Positions 34,644-46,701 are shown, counted from the stretch's first letter. The stretch is DNA of 64,000 bases from Rhodanobacter sp. FDAARGOS 1247 (GCF_016889805.1 NZ_CP069535.1:2418001-2482000), one strand, 5' to 3'. Numbers and translations: made by a program. The notes: generated by a model not told the origin, from the letters alone.

Positions 34644-34970
34644 ATGGCTACAGCAAAATCCCCGCCAAAAGGGCTGTCCACCGAGGCGAAAGCATGGTGG
34701 AAACGGCTGGCATCTGAGTACGGAATTGACGACGACGCAGGGCTTTTGCTGCTGCAAACCGGCCTTGAAGCCTTCGACCGAATGCGCGCCGCGCAAGAGG
34801 CGATCCAGCACGACGGCATGACCGTCCGCGACCGCTTCGATCAACGTAAGCCGCATCCACTCCTGCCCGCCGAGCGCGATGCCCGCGCCCAAATGCTCGC
34901 CGCGCTACGGGCGCTCAACCTCGACGTTGAACCGCTTCACGACCGCCCCGGTCGCCCGGCAGGGCGTTGA
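34644..34970 (+). CDS. phage terminase small subunit, P27-like
   Basis: The 108-residue protein resembles P27-family small terminases: LSTEAKAWWKRLASEYGIDDDAGLLLLQTGLEAFDRMRAAQEAI, then DRFDQRKPHPLLPAERDARAQMLAALRALNLDVEPL, with the usual conserved HP(L/A) block and the closing Leu-rich helix. Small terminase subunits choose the DNA to be packaged; in satellites such proteins redirect a helper's large subunit to satellite DNA. No large subunit gene is present here. Start is ATG 34644. Confidence 0.82.
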   Translation: MATAKSPPKGLSTEAKAWWKRLASEYGIDDDAGLLLLQTGLEAFDRMRAAQEAIQHDGMTVRDRFDQRKPHPLLPAERDARAQMLAALRALNLDVEPLHDRPGRPAGR

Positions 34971-34973
34971 CCG

Positions 34974-35510
34974 ATGCCGACCACACGCCGCCTTCGCACT
35001 CGCACCCGCCGCGAAACCATCGACCCGACGCACTGGGCAATCCTTACCGACGCATTGCCGCCGGCAGACGCCAATCCCTTCACCGCGCTGGACGCGGAGA
35101 GCTACGACGTCATGCGGTTGCTGTGGGAGGATCACCGCGCCGGCATCCTCCCGGATTGGATCAAGACCAAGCCAGGCACGCGCCCGGCGATGTGGTGGCG
35201 GTACGATGCACCGCGCCTCGACCCTACGCAGCTAGGGCGCTGGTCGCGTACCGTACTCGCACCGCGCATGATCGAGACGCGACGCAAGCTGCGCGGCGAC
35301 GGCAAGCCGCTCCATGAAGTGCTCGCCTACGCGCCAGCGCATCACTACGGGATTCCAGCTTGGTGCGGCGATCCCGACAACCCGCCCGTATTCGAGTCGC
35401 AGCACGCCTACCTCAAGCGTCACGGTCTACTGCTGCCGGCAGAGCGTCGTCCGTCCGCCGAACCGTTCTCGCACCCGCTGCGCATCGAGGATGCTAGGCG
35501 GTGGAAATAG
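34974..35510 (+). CDS. hypothetical phage-type protein next to the small terminase
   Basis: The 178-residue basic protein begins MPTTRRLRTRTRRETIDPTHW, has TRPAMWWRYDAPR in the middle and, near its end, PPVFESQHAYLKRHGLLLPAERR, a motif I associate with small proteins encoded near phage terminases. The exact function is unknown. It starts three bases after the small-terminase stop, so the two are co-expressed. It is the last plus-strand gene of the element. Confidence 0.68.
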   Translation: MPTTRRLRTRTRRETIDPTHWAILTDALPPADANPFTALDAESYDVMRLLWEDHRAGILPDWIKTKPGTRPAMWWRYDAPRLDPTQLGRWSRTVLAPRMIETRRKLRGDGKPLHEVLAYAPAHHYGIPAWCGDPDNPPVFESQHAYLKRHGLLLPAERRPSAEPFSHPLRIEDARRWK

Positions 35511-35629
35511 AGACGCGCGTGAAGTTTTTTGGCGTGATCGCGCGTTGGATCAATCCATTGGTTAACGTGGGCGGCACCATCGAGTGAGCCGCCATGTGCA
35601 CCGTGAATGTCGGTGCAGGTGGCGCTCGA

Positions 35630-36202
35630 CTACTTTGGCGGCGTGTTCTGCCTGTCCTCGTCGTCCTGGCTATCCAGATAGTCAAACATGCGCACCAAGT
35701 TCGCTCGAATAAGCCACAGTGCCCAAGCCAAGAGCAGCAACGAAACAGACACTGCCCATAGACAGACAAGTGCAGCCAGAAAACTGTGCACAAGGCCGAC
35801 AGTAAGTTGAAGCACTGCTGTCGATAGGCATGCCAGTATCGCCGCATAAAGCACTCCGCTCAGATAGCGAAGAGGGGTGTACCGCTTACCCATTTTGTTG
35901 TTGGTGTCGAGCTTCTTTTGATCATCCCATTCCTTTTTGTAGACGGGAGACTCAAAAACCTCCTTTTTCATGTTGACCACAATGAAGGTTTTAAGTGACA
36001 ACAAGAATCCACCAAGCGTCAAAAACCCTGCAAACAGACTGCCCCGCAACTTATCACCATAAAATGTCGTGAATCCATCGAAGGCGGAGCAATATGGGTG
36101 ATTAATGTCAATTAGTCCGCAATAATACAGGTGCGCGCTCGCGTAAACGGCATATGCTGCCGCCAACGATATCAAAGCAATGATAAAGGCACCCTTCTTC
36201 AT
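35630..36202 (-). CDS. four-helix membrane protein of the cargo module
   Basis: The 190-residue protein has four predicted membrane segments by eye (about 5-25, 58-78, 114-135 and 140-165), with a charged loop between helices 2 and 3 (KKEVFESPVYKKEWDDQKKLDTNN) and an acidic tail (LDSQDDEDRQNTPPK). It begins five bases after the stop of the 316-aa gene. The base composition is AT-richer than the flanks. No family is recognised. In a two-gene cassette with a soluble partner it could be a membrane-disrupting effector or its regulator, as in several abortive-infection systems; this is inference. Confidence 0.75.
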   Translation of the reverse strand: MKKGAFIIALISLAAAYAVYASAHLYYCGLIDINHPYCSAFDGFTTFYGDKLRGSLFAGFLTLGGFLLSLKTFIVVNMKKEVFESPVYKKEWDDQKKLDTNNKMGKRYTPLRYLSGVLYAAILACLSTAVLQLTVGLVHSFLAALVCLWAVSVSLLLLAWALWLIRANLVRMFDYLDSQDDEDRQNTPPK

Positions 36203-36207
36203 GACAG

Positions 36208-37158
36208 CTATTTTACCTTCTTCATGAAAATATGCTTATACGTATCCTTGCACGCAGCAATTAGTTCGTTAACCACTTGGTGTTCCGAGAACGTCGTCAC
36301 ATCCAGTTGATCAAGTTTACCTGCTACGGCGTCATATTCTTGTTCACCAAAGTGTTCAGGGATGTTTGCAATTTTTACTGAAAGCGGCACATCTTCATCA
36401 TCAATTTCATCAACGACCGAAACGCGGCCCGATTTGGGGTTAAGCATATCCACTGTTCCCTGGATTGCCTTGGCCAAAACGCCGACAGCCGTATCCGTCT
36501 TAAAGACGACCTTTTCTTTCTTTCGCCTTACATAGGGCGAAATTGGAACACCATTTTTCGCGTCCGGTTCAATAGCTGCGAGTTCGTACTCAAATCCCTT
36601 TATTTGCTTAAATCCTGCGAGGATATCAGCCAGATTTTCGTTATGCACCAATAACGCGAATGACATGGGAGCACGATATTTAGCGCGGATTGCCTTCTCC
36701 CTCTTTTGAGTCAGCTCACCAGCTTCTTTAGCCCCCTCCAACTCCTGTTCGGTCAGCATATGCGATAGCGTGAAGTATCTTTTTTTAAGGTAATCGCCAA
36801 AGGTAAATGTTGAGCAAGAATGAAAATAATGTTGGTAAATACCTAAACCATTATCCTTATTTACGACGAAAAAATTGAATTCCATCAATTTATTTTCGCC
36901 TTCAAGATTTTTTACACTGATAACGAAACCGCCGTCATCATCCTTCACGAGCTCGCAAAACGCCTTCTGATCCTTAACCGTAACGACTAATCCACGAACG
37001 AAATCCGGGTCGCTCTGGTCGTCAAGATAGAAACGACGTTCGTTAGATTTGCTTGTGTCGGGTTGGCCATTTTGGCTAGCCATGAGCGAAAAAACGTCGG
37101 CAACTGAGACATGGCCGTGACCGGCTTCCACCGAGAAGCCGTAAGAACGAACAATCAT
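36208..37158 (-). CDS. soluble 316-aa protein of unknown function, first gene of the cargo module
   Basis: I do not recognise the family. The protein begins MIVRSYGFSVEAGHGHVSVADV and contains VVTVKDQKAFCELVKDDDGGFVISVKNL, a helical stretch around LTEQELEGAKEAGELTQKREKAIRAKYR, and an acidic part VVDEIDDEDVPLSVKIANIP. It ends NELIAACKDTYKHIFMKKVK. No membrane segment, P-loop or obvious nuclease motif was seen. The codon use is AT-rich compared with the host. AGGGGG six bases before the ATG is a strong ribosome-binding site. With the membrane gene it forms a compact minus-strand operon at the right end of the satellite, a usual place for defence cargo. Confidence 0.75.
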   Translation of the reverse strand: MIVRSYGFSVEAGHGHVSVADVFSLMASQNGQPDTSKSNERRFYLDDQSDPDFVRGLVVTVKDQKAFCELVKDDDGGFVISVKNLEGENKLMEFNFFVVNKDNGLGIYQHYFHSCSTFTFGDYLKKRYFTLSHMLTEQELEGAKEAGELTQKREKAIRAKYRAPMSFALLVHNENLADILAGFKQIKGFEYELAAIEPDAKNGVPISPYVRRKKEKVVFKTDTAVGVLAKAIQGTVDMLNPKSGRVSVVDEIDDEDVPLSVKIANIPEHFGEQEYDAVAGKLDQLDVTTFSEHQVVNELIAACKDTYKHIFMKKVK

Positions 37159-37300
37159 GGATTCCCCCTTTTATGGCAGCCGACCATCCAGTCAATTCGG
37201 CTTCAACGCGAAGCCTGCCTCAGAACGCCCAGGGGTGCAAATCTCAGAGCAAGGTTCTCAGGGACGAGTCGCATGGACTGCGACTGCAACCGTTGCGAAG

Positions 37301-37329
37301 AAAAAGCCCCCGCATGCACGGGGGGCTCA
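37301..37329 (-). terminator. intrinsic terminator after the 49-aa gene
   Basis: On the minus strand AGCCCCC and GGGGGCT arms surround a short loop and are followed by TTTTTC. It lies eight bases after the stop of the small gene. Confidence 0.7.
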
Positions 37330-37336
37330 ACTACCG

Positions 37337-37486
37337 CTACTTTTTCTTAGATGGTGATGACGGCTTCGGCGGCGGCCGGTTGTGTTCTTTTTCAGTGGTC
37401 GCCTTGTGGCTCTTCGCGAAGCTCTCGGGAACAAATCGACCAGTCTTCGCACTGCGGTAGTCTGGAGGCCCTTTCTTGTCTGCCAT
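37337..37486 (-). CDS. 49-aa basic protein of the YRSAKTG type
   Basis: The short gene encodes MADKKGPPDYRSAKTGRFVP and continues ESFAKSHKATTEKEHNRPPP to a Lys-rich end. The pattern YRSAKTGR(F/Y)V followed by a TTEKE-like block occurs in many tiny proteins annotated as hypothetical or, without support, as transporters. GGGGA lies seven bases before the ATG and a terminator directly follows, so I consider it a real gene. It is soluble and basic; the function is unknown. Confidence 0.65.
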   Translation of the reverse strand: MADKKGPPDYRSAKTGRFVPESFAKSHKATTEKEHNRPPPKPSSPSKKK

Positions 37487-38023
37487 TGCCTGATCCCCAT
37501 TCTCGCCCGCTGGTGGGCAGCCTCATCATTCACCTGCACCGCCAGCAGATCAATCCAAGACATTGCAATGCGGGCTTCCCCTACACGTCAGCGCGCGACA
37601 GGCCGACGTTAGCCGCCTCCTGGCGAGGGCACAATGAAGCTGCCCCGTAAGTCTGGATACAAACTGACGGGAGTCAGGCGCAAGCCGACAACGGACGTCA
37701 GGCGGAACCGACGACCGGGTCAGCTTCCTAGACCATGCTCCTGGCCCGCTACAGGCCGCGCGTTGCACAAGGCTGGCCGATCTATCGCCCCAGCCACTGA
37801 GCGCGACGCGGTGGGCGCGCGACGACCGGAAAGTGCCTCCGACCATGCAGGCGTGTGCAGGAGGGCCGCGCGCTGGCCAACCCTTACCCCCGCCTACCCC
37901 GGAGCCTAGATCGCGAAGGCGAAAGGCGAGCGCCCCGCCCCGTTTCTCGTCCGTAGACGTCCGTTTACAAGCAGAATATCGCGTCGGGACGCAAAGCGGG
38001 ACGGATGAACTGCGGATACAAAA
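37487..38023. other. right end of the element, no convincing gene
   Basis: Several short frames are open on both strands, but none has a family pattern, good ribosome-binding site or neighbour support. A frame at 37634-37909 starts MKLPRKSGYKLTGVRRKP and then becomes Arg/Pro-rich shadow sequence. The only structured items seen are the GGGACG-type paired repeat at 37986-38004 and the terminator of tRNA-Ser that follows. Confidence 0.6.
37986..38004. repeat. GGGACG-type paired repeat near the right end
   Basis: GGGACGC and GGGACGG units are spaced 12 bases apart, matching 27997-28015 at 16 of 19 positions. It sits 44 bp inside attR. It is a candidate arm-type binding site for the integrase or AlpA-like protein. 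Confidence 0.5.
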
Positions 38024-38045
38024 AAGCCCCTTTTTTCAGGGGCTT
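38019..38045 (-). terminator. terminator of tRNA-Ser supplied by the element
   Basis: On the minus strand AAGCCCC, a TGAAAAAA loop and GGGGCTT are followed by a T run. It lies just beyond the attachment core, so the tRNA now ends transcription in element DNA, while a different terminator stem remains beside attL. Confidence 0.8.
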
Positions 38046-38047
38046 AG

Positions 38048-38070
38048 TTGCGTATCTGGCGGAGAGAGAG
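38048..38070. other. attR of the satellite element
   Basis: The 23 bp identical to 27839-27861 overlap the last 14 bases of tRNA-Ser, including CCA. Insertion leaves the tRNA intact because its end is restored by the repeat. Confidence 0.85.
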
Positions 38071-38149
38071 GGATTCGAACCCTCGATCAGGTGTTTAGCC
38101 CGATACTCCCTTAGCAGGGGAGCCCCTTCGGCCACTCGGGCATCTCTCC
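38057..38149 (-). tRNA. tRNA-Ser (anticodon GCU)
   Basis: The 93-nt gene with a long variable arm has acceptor arms GGAGAGA and TCTCTCC, G discriminator and encoded CCA. The anticodon arm CTCCC-CTGCTAA-GGGAG gives anticodon GCT, reading AGC/AGU. The T arm is GAGGGTTCGAATCCCTC. It is the integration target of the 10.2-kb element and lies 79 bp downstream of csrA in the conserved alaS-csrA-tRNA-Ser order. Confidence 0.96.
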
Positions 38150-38183
38150 GGGGTCTTTGTTCCGCATTGCTGCGGAGCCGGCA

Positions 38184-38212
38184 AGGATACTGACCGGCGC
38201 GGTCGAGGTAAA
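38184..38212 (-). promoter_or_regulatory. promoter of tRNA-Ser
   Basis: On the minus strand TTTACC (38207-38212), 17 bp and TATCCT (38184-38189) precede the tRNA 5' end by 34 bases. Read by eye. Confidence 0.55.
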
Positions 38213-38228
38213 GGCTTAATTCACTCGA

Positions 38229-38432
38229 TCAGTGTTCGACGGACTCGTCGGGGCCACTGCCGGGCTCGCTTTCGCCCTTGATGCGCTGATAGATCTCTTC
38301 GCGATGCACCGCCACATTCTTCGGTGCGTTGATGCCGATGCGTACCTGATTGCCTTTCACACCAAGAACGGTGACGGTCACCTCGTCGCCGATCATCAGG
38401 GTCTCACCGACCCTGCGGGTCAGAATCAACAT
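38229..38432 (-). CDS. csrA: carbon storage regulator CsrA
   Basis: CsrA is a dimeric RNA-binding protein that blocks or stabilises mRNAs by binding GGA motifs. The 67-residue sequence [18 protein letters not shown] continues with [32 protein letters not shown], all canonical, including Arg44 in the RNA-binding end strand. The C-terminus carries a short acidic tail ([15 protein letters not shown]). It follows alaS at a distance of 271 bp, which includes a possible own promoter, and precedes tRNA-Ser. Confidence 0.97.
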   Translation of the reverse strand: MLILTRRVGETLMIGDEVTVTVLGVKGNQVRIGINAPKNVAVHREEIYQRIKGESEPGSGPDESVEH

Positions 38433-38628
38433 GATTTTGCTACTCCATAAAAGCTGTTGGTCACAGGCCTGCAGATCGACGTTGCCTCACCCCTGAGCGT
38501 CCGTCTTTCCGCAGTTCGACGAATGATCCGTCGAAGGCCCTACCCCGCCTTCCCGGCTCACAGCCAAAACACTCCTTGGCGTCCTGACTGGCGACACGAG
38601 CGTTTCCGACCGCGTCGACACTGTTTCG

Positions 38629-38658
38629 ATAGTAACTGAGCACGATTCCCCTGTGCAA
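38629..38658 (-). promoter_or_regulatory. candidate csrA promoter
   Basis: Minus-strand TTGCAC (38653-38658), 18 bp and TACTAT (38629-38634) lie about 197 bp before the csrA ATG in the alaS-csrA gap, leaving a long leader. Read by eye; not supported by other evidence. Confidence 0.4.
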
Positions 38659-38703
38659 TCTGCCAGGGTCGTGACGAATGGCACACGCAAAAGCTGGTAG
38701 GGA

Positions 38704-41331
<2,628 letters not shown>

Positions 41332-41415
41332 GCGGATCGCGATGGCTGGCGGCAACGGGCCACGCCGAGATCGGGCCAATCGCTCCGTCAACCCATGGCC
41401 GCGGGGCGATGGATG

Positions 41416-41925
41416 TCAGGAAATATCGTCGGCGTCGTCCACTTCGGCGTGGGTAACATTCCGTACTGTGGCGGCGGCAAAGCCGCGACGCAAGAGGAAT
41501 TGCGCCCGGCGGGCGCGTTCGGCGGGGTCCGCGGTGCCCGCCCCGCCATAGCGGCGACGCAGTTGGGCCGCGGCCGAGGCATCCCAGTCGACCTCGGCTT
41601 CATCCATCAGCTCGCGGATGCGCGCATCGGCCAGTCCGTGGCTTTTCAGCTCCACGCGCAGGCGCATCGGACCATAGCCCTGGGCGATCCGGCTGCGCAG
41701 CAGCACCTCGGCGAAACGGTCGTCGTCCTGGTAATGCTGCTCGCCGAGGCGGTCCAGCGCAGCGACGGTTTCGTCACCTTCGTAGCCACCCTGGCGCAAC
41801 TTGGTCTTCAGCTCCTTGCGCGAATGCTCGCGGCGCGCCAGCAGGCCCAGCGCCTTGTCGTAGGCGCTGCGTTTCGGCTTGGTCGGGTCATTTGGGCCAG
41901 GACGCTTTTTCATCTTCATCGCCAT
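41416..41925 (-). CDS. recX: regulatory protein RecX
   Basis: RecX binds RecA filaments and limits their extension. The 169-residue protein is made of three-helix repeats: [75 protein letters not shown] and a third ending [19 protein letters not shown]. The N-terminus is basic. I use the ATG at 41923-41925 ([10 protein letters not shown]); neither it nor the slightly longer GTG has a clear ribosome-binding site. It lies 233 bp after recA. Confidence 0.92.
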   Translation of the reverse strand: MAMKMKKRPGPNDPTKPKRSAYDKALGLLARREHSRKELKTKLRQGGYEGDETVAALDRLGEQHYQDDDRFAEVLLRSRIAQGYGPMRLRVELKSHGLADARIRELMDEAEVDWDASAAAQLRRRYGGAGTADPAERARRAQFLLRRGFAAATVRNVTHAEVDDADDIS

Positions 41926-42158
41926 GCATACGGGCACCCGATAGGAGCGGATTTCCCCCGCGGTTCCCCCTGAGCGTAGCGCAGCGAAGTCAAAGGGCGG
42001 CCCCTCGACTCCACCACCCCTGCGGATACACGCTCAGGAGCAACGACCGGGAAGACCTGCATTGTCGCGCCCAAATACGCCAACGACACCGGACCAAAAC
42101 GCACATGGCCCGGGCAAGCCGGGCCATGTGCATGCAACAGACCGTCAACCCTCACGGT

Positions 42159-43196
<1,038 letters not shown>

Positions 43197-43341
43197 CGTA
43201 GGTATTCCGGTTGGGCTGTGAATGGGGAGCATGATGCCCGGGTCGAATCTCACGGGCTGCGATCTGCGCCATCGGCGCGGAGCGACGTGTACGCGGCCAG
43301 TATCCCACACTGGTCAAGCCGGTCTGGCGGCCGATCGCGTG

Positions 43342-43851
43342 TCACTCCGTCAGCGTTTTGCGCAAGCCGATGAGCGCGGCGGCCACCGTTTGTCGGCGCA
43401 CCGCCTCGCGGTCGCCCGGAAAATGGAACAGCCGCGCATGGGCGTAGCCGCCACGACGCTTCCAGCCGATCCAGACCGTGCCCACCGGTTTGTCCGGCAT
43501 GCCTCCGGAAGGCCCGGCGATGCCGGTCACCGCCACCGCCACGCCGGCGCCGAAACGCGCCAGTGCGCCGGAGACCATTTCCAGCACGGTTTCCTCGCTG
43601 ACCGCGCCGGCATGCTCCAGCGTGCGGGGATTGACCCCAAGCAGCGCCTCCTTCGCCTCGTAGCTGTAGGTCACCACGCCGGCGTCATACCAGGCCGAAC
43701 TGCCCGGCAGGTCGGTCAGCGTCTTGGCGATCCAGCCGCCGCTGCAGGATTCCGCCGTCACCAGCATCAGCCGACAGCGCTGCACCTCGGCCGCGGCCTC
43801 TGCAGCCAGCGCCAGCAACTCCGCATCGGTAGGAACAGACAACAACTCCAT
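43342..43851 (-). CDS. pncC: nicotinamide-nucleotide amidase, CinA C-terminal type
   Basis: PncC deamidates NMN to NaMN in pyridine nucleotide salvage. The 169-residue protein equals the CinA C-terminal domain: [43 protein letters not shown], then [25 protein letters not shown], with catalytic Ser in ESCSGG. The ATG at 43849-43851 has GGGAG six bases upstream. It stands before recA, as in many proteobacteria, and is divergent from mutS with 87 bp between the starts. Confidence 0.94.
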   Translation of the reverse strand: MELLSVPTDAELLALAAEAAAEVQRCRLMLVTAESCSGGWIAKTLTDLPGSSAWYDAGVVTYSYEAKEALLGVNPRTLEHAGAVSEETVLEMVSGALARFGAGVAVAVTGIAGPSGGMPDKPVGTVWIGWKRRGGYAHARLFHFPGDREAVRRQTVAAALIGLRKTLTE

Positions 43852-43938
43852 GCGAGACTCCCGGACTTGAACGCTTTGCGCCACGCGCAGAGGCACCGTT
43901 CTACCCGTTCCGCGCGACCACGCCAAGACTTGCATTGC

Positions 43939-46578
43939 ATGAGCCAAGACGATCTCACCAAACACACCCCGTTCATGCGTCAGTACCTTTCGGCCAAGGC
44001 CGAGCATCCGGACGTGCTGCTGTTTTTCCGCATGGGCGATTTCTATGAGCTGTTCTACGACGACGCCCGCAAGGCAGCGCGGCTGCTCGACATCACCCTG
44101 ACCCAGCGCGGGCAATCCGGTGGTGCGCCGATCCCGATGGCCGGCGTGCCCTACCACGCGGCCGAGAACTACCTGGCGCGGCTGGTGCGGCTGGGCGAAT
44201 CGGTGGCGATCTGCGAGCAGATGGGTGATCCGGCGCTGGCCAAGGGCATCGTCGAGCGCAAGGTGGTGCGCATCATCACGCCAGGCACGGTGACCGATGC
44301 AGCCTTGCTCGAGGATCGCCGCGACAACCTGCTGCTGGCGATCGCCGCCGGCACCCGCGGCGACTACGGGCTGGCCTGGGTCGACCTGTCCAGCGGCCGC
44401 TTCCTGCTCAGCGAAGTGCCGAGCGCCGAGGCGCTGGCTGCCGAACTGGCGCGACTGCAGCCGGCCGAGACCCTGGTCGGCGAGGACGTGGCCTGGCCGA
44501 AACTGGTCAGCGCCCTGCCCGGACTGCGCAAGCGGCCGCCGTGGCATTTCGATGCCGATGCGGCGAAGCGCGAGCTCAATCGCTTCTTCGGCACGCGCGA
44601 CCTGGGCGGTTTCGGCGTCGACGGCATGCCGCTGGCGGTCGCCGCTGCCGGCTGCCTGCTCGGCTACGTCGAGGAAACCCAGAAGAGCGCGCTGCCCCAC
44701 CTCACCGGCATGGCAGTGGAAAGCGCCAGCGAGACGATCGCGCTGGATGCCGCCACCCGGCGCAATCTGGAACTGGACACCCATCCCAGCGGTCGCGTCG
44801 AACACAGCCTGCTCGGCGTGCTCGACGAAACCGTGACGCCGATGGGAGCGCGCGCACTGCGTCGCTGGCTGACCCGCCCGTTGCGTTCGCGCCAGGCCCT
44901 GCGCCGGCGTCATCAGGCGATCGGCATGCTGATCGACAGTCGCCGCCACGAATCCCTGCGCGAACAGCTGCGCGGCATCGGCGATCTCGAACGCATCCTC
45001 GCCCGAGTGGCGCTGCGCTCGGCGCGACCGCGCGACCTGTCCACCCTGCGCGATGGTTTGGCTGCCACGCCGGGCATCACCCGTGCGATCTTCCATGATC
45101 GCGAAGATCAACAAGCGGCCATCCGTGGCCGCACTCTTCGACAAGAGCTCAGCCCGCTGCTGCACACCCTGGTCGAAAGCATCGGCGACCACGCGGACAC
45201 GGCCGCCCTGCTCGCCCGCGCCATCGTCGAACAGCCGCCGGTACTGCAGCGCGACGGCGGCGTGGTCGCCGACGGCTACGACACCGAACTCGACGAACTG
45301 CGCCGCCTGTCCACCCACGCCGACCAGTACCTGGTCGAACTGGAGGAGCGCGAGAAGGCCGCCAGCGGCATCAGCACGCTGAAAGTCGGCTACAACCGCG
45401 TGCACGGCTATTACATCGAGATCAGCAAGGGACAGTCCGACAAGGCGCCCACGCATTACACGCGCCGGCAGACCACGAAGAACGCCGAGCGCTACATCAC
45501 CGAGGAGCTGAAGAGCTTCGAGGACAAGGTGCTGTCGGCGAAGGAACGCTCGCTGATGCGCGAGCGCGCACTGTACGAAGCGCTGCTCGACACGCTCACC
45601 GAAAAGCTCGAGCCGTTGAAGGCCGCGGCCAGCGCGATCGCCGCGCTCGACGTGCTCGCCACCCTGGCCGAGCGTGCCGAGGCGCTGGACTGGAGCGCGC
45701 CCGAACTCACCGACGAGCCGGGCATCTGCATCGAACGCGGCCGCCATCCGGTGGTGGAGAAAGTCCGCGACGAACCGTTCGAGCCGAACGATTTGAAGCT
45801 CGACGACGCGCGCCGGATGCTGGTGATCACCGGCCCCAACATGGGCGGCAAGAGCACCTACATGCGCCAGAACGCGCTGATCGTGCTGCTCGCCCACATC
45901 GGCAGCTACGTGCCGGCCAGCCGCGCGGTGATCGGCCCGATCGACCGCATCTTCACCCGCATCGGCGCCGGCGACGACCTGTCGCGCGGCCAGTCCACCT
46001 TCATGGTCGAGATGAGCGAGACGGCCAACATCCTGCACAACGCCACCGCCGACAGCCTGGTGCTGATGGACGAGGTCGGCCGCGGCACCAGCACCTACGA
46101 CGGCCTGTCGCTGGCACGCGCCGCGGCGGTGCATCTGGCCCGCCATTGCCGTGCATACACCTTGTTCGCCACGCATTATTTCGAGCTGACCGAACTGGCC
46201 GGCGAATTCCCGTCAATCGCCAACGTGCACCTGGACGCCGTCGAACTGCACGATCAGAAGCGGGGCGAGCAACTGGTATTCATGCACGCGGTGAAGGACG
46301 GTCCGGCGAACCGCAGCTTCGGCCTGCAGGTGGCGGCATTGGCCGGCTTGCCCAAGTCCGTGATCGCCGATGCGAAACGCACCCTGACCGAACTCGAACG
46401 GGGCATGCATCAGCACGTCAGTGCACCGGCGCGCGCAGCCGAAGCCTCGCCGCAGTTGGGCTTGTTCGCCGCCGCCCAGCCGTCGGCCGCCGAGCGTGCG
46501 CTGGCAGACATCGATCCGGATGCACTGACCCCGCGCGAGGCACTGGAGGCGCTGTACCGCCTCAAGTCGCTGAACTGA
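43939..46578 (+). CDS. mutS: DNA mismatch repair protein MutS
   Basis: MutS recognises mismatches and recruits MutL. The 879-residue protein has the mismatch-contacting FYE at residues 35-37 (MGDFYELF), connector and lever domains, clamp ([15 protein letters not shown]), and the ATPase core with Walker [10 protein letters not shown] (about 632-640), [26 protein letters not shown] and ATHYFELT. Residues about 382-404, in the lever region, are encoded by DNA nearly identical to an intergenic palindromic repeat at 8879-8990, and the segment appears about 16 residues longer than the Xanthomonas MutS I remember. The frame is intact, so the protein is probably functional. Confidence 0.97.
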   Translation: MSQDDLTKHTPFMRQYLSAKAEHPDVLLFFRMGDFYELFYDDARKAARLLDITLTQRGQSGGAPIPMAGVPYHAAENYLARLVRLGESVAICEQMGDPALAKGIVERKVVRIITPGTVTDAALLEDRRDNLLLAIAAGTRGDYGLAWVDLSSGRFLLSEVPSAEALAAELARLQPAETLVGEDVAWPKLVSALPGLRKRPPWHFDADAAKRELNRFFGTRDLGGFGVDGMPLAVAAAGCLLGYVEETQKSALPHLTGMAVESASETIALDAATRRNLELDTHPSGRVEHSLLGVLDETVTPMGARALRRWLTRPLRSRQALRRRHQAIGMLIDSRRHESLREQLRGIGDLERILARVALRSARPRDLSTLRDGLAATPGITRAIFHDREDQQAAIRGRTLRQELSPLLHTLVESIGDHADTAALLARAIVEQPPVLQRDGGVVADGYDTELDELRRLSTHADQYLVELEEREKAASGISTLKVGYNRVHGYYIEISKGQSDKAPTHYTRRQTTKNAERYITEELKSFEDKVLSAKERSLMRERALYEALLDTLTEKLEPLKAAASAIAALDVLATLAERAEALDWSAPELTDEPGICIERGRHPVVEKVRDEPFEPNDLKLDDARRMLVITGPNMGGKSTYMRQNALIVLLAHIGSYVPASRAVIGPIDRIFTRIGAGDDLSRGQSTFMVEMSETANILHNATADSLVLMDEVGRGTSTYDGLSLARAAAVHLARHCRAYTLFATHYFELTELAGEFPSIANVHLDAVELHDQKRGEQLVFMHAVKDGPANRSFGLQVAALAGLPKSVIADAKRTLTELERGMHQHVSAPARAAEASPQLGLFAAAQPSAAERALADIDPDALTPREALEALYRLKSLN
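45083..45150. repeat. palindromic repeat element embedded in the mutS coding sequence
   Basis: GCGATCTT-CC-ATGATCGC (45085-45102) is followed by AGATCAA, then GCGGCCAT-CC-GTGGCCGC (45114-45131) and CACTCTTC to GAGCTC. Both units match the intergenic copy at 8879-8898 and 8947-8990, where they are separated by 48 bp. The element is read in frame without stops. Confidence 0.8.
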
Positions 46579-46585
46579 GCGCATG

Positions 46586-46620
46586 AAAAAAGGCCGGCGC
46601 CCTGTGACGCCGGCCTTTCC
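46586..46620. terminator. terminator after mutS
   Basis: Arms AAAGGCCGGCG (46589-46599) and CGCCGGCCTTT (46608-46618) around an 8-nt loop, preceded by an A run. It serves mutS and probably also the convergent PLP enzyme gene. Confidence 0.82.
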
Positions 46621-46701
46621 AGGCCCTCCCGACCCATCGCCGATGATCAGGATCGGCGATACCCCTCCCCAACTGTTGCCGCCTGCGTGCGGCTGGAATC
46701 G

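Noticed and set aside
37634..37909. Possible 91-aa gene at the right end of the satellite
   Set aside because: The first 20 residues look possible (basic start), but the rest is Arg/Pro/Ala shadow sequence and no ribosome-binding site or neighbour supports it.
45083..45150. Frameshift or sequencing artefact in mutS
   Set aside because: The reading frame stays open and all downstream MutS motifs are in frame, so the repeat is an in-frame insertion rather than an error.
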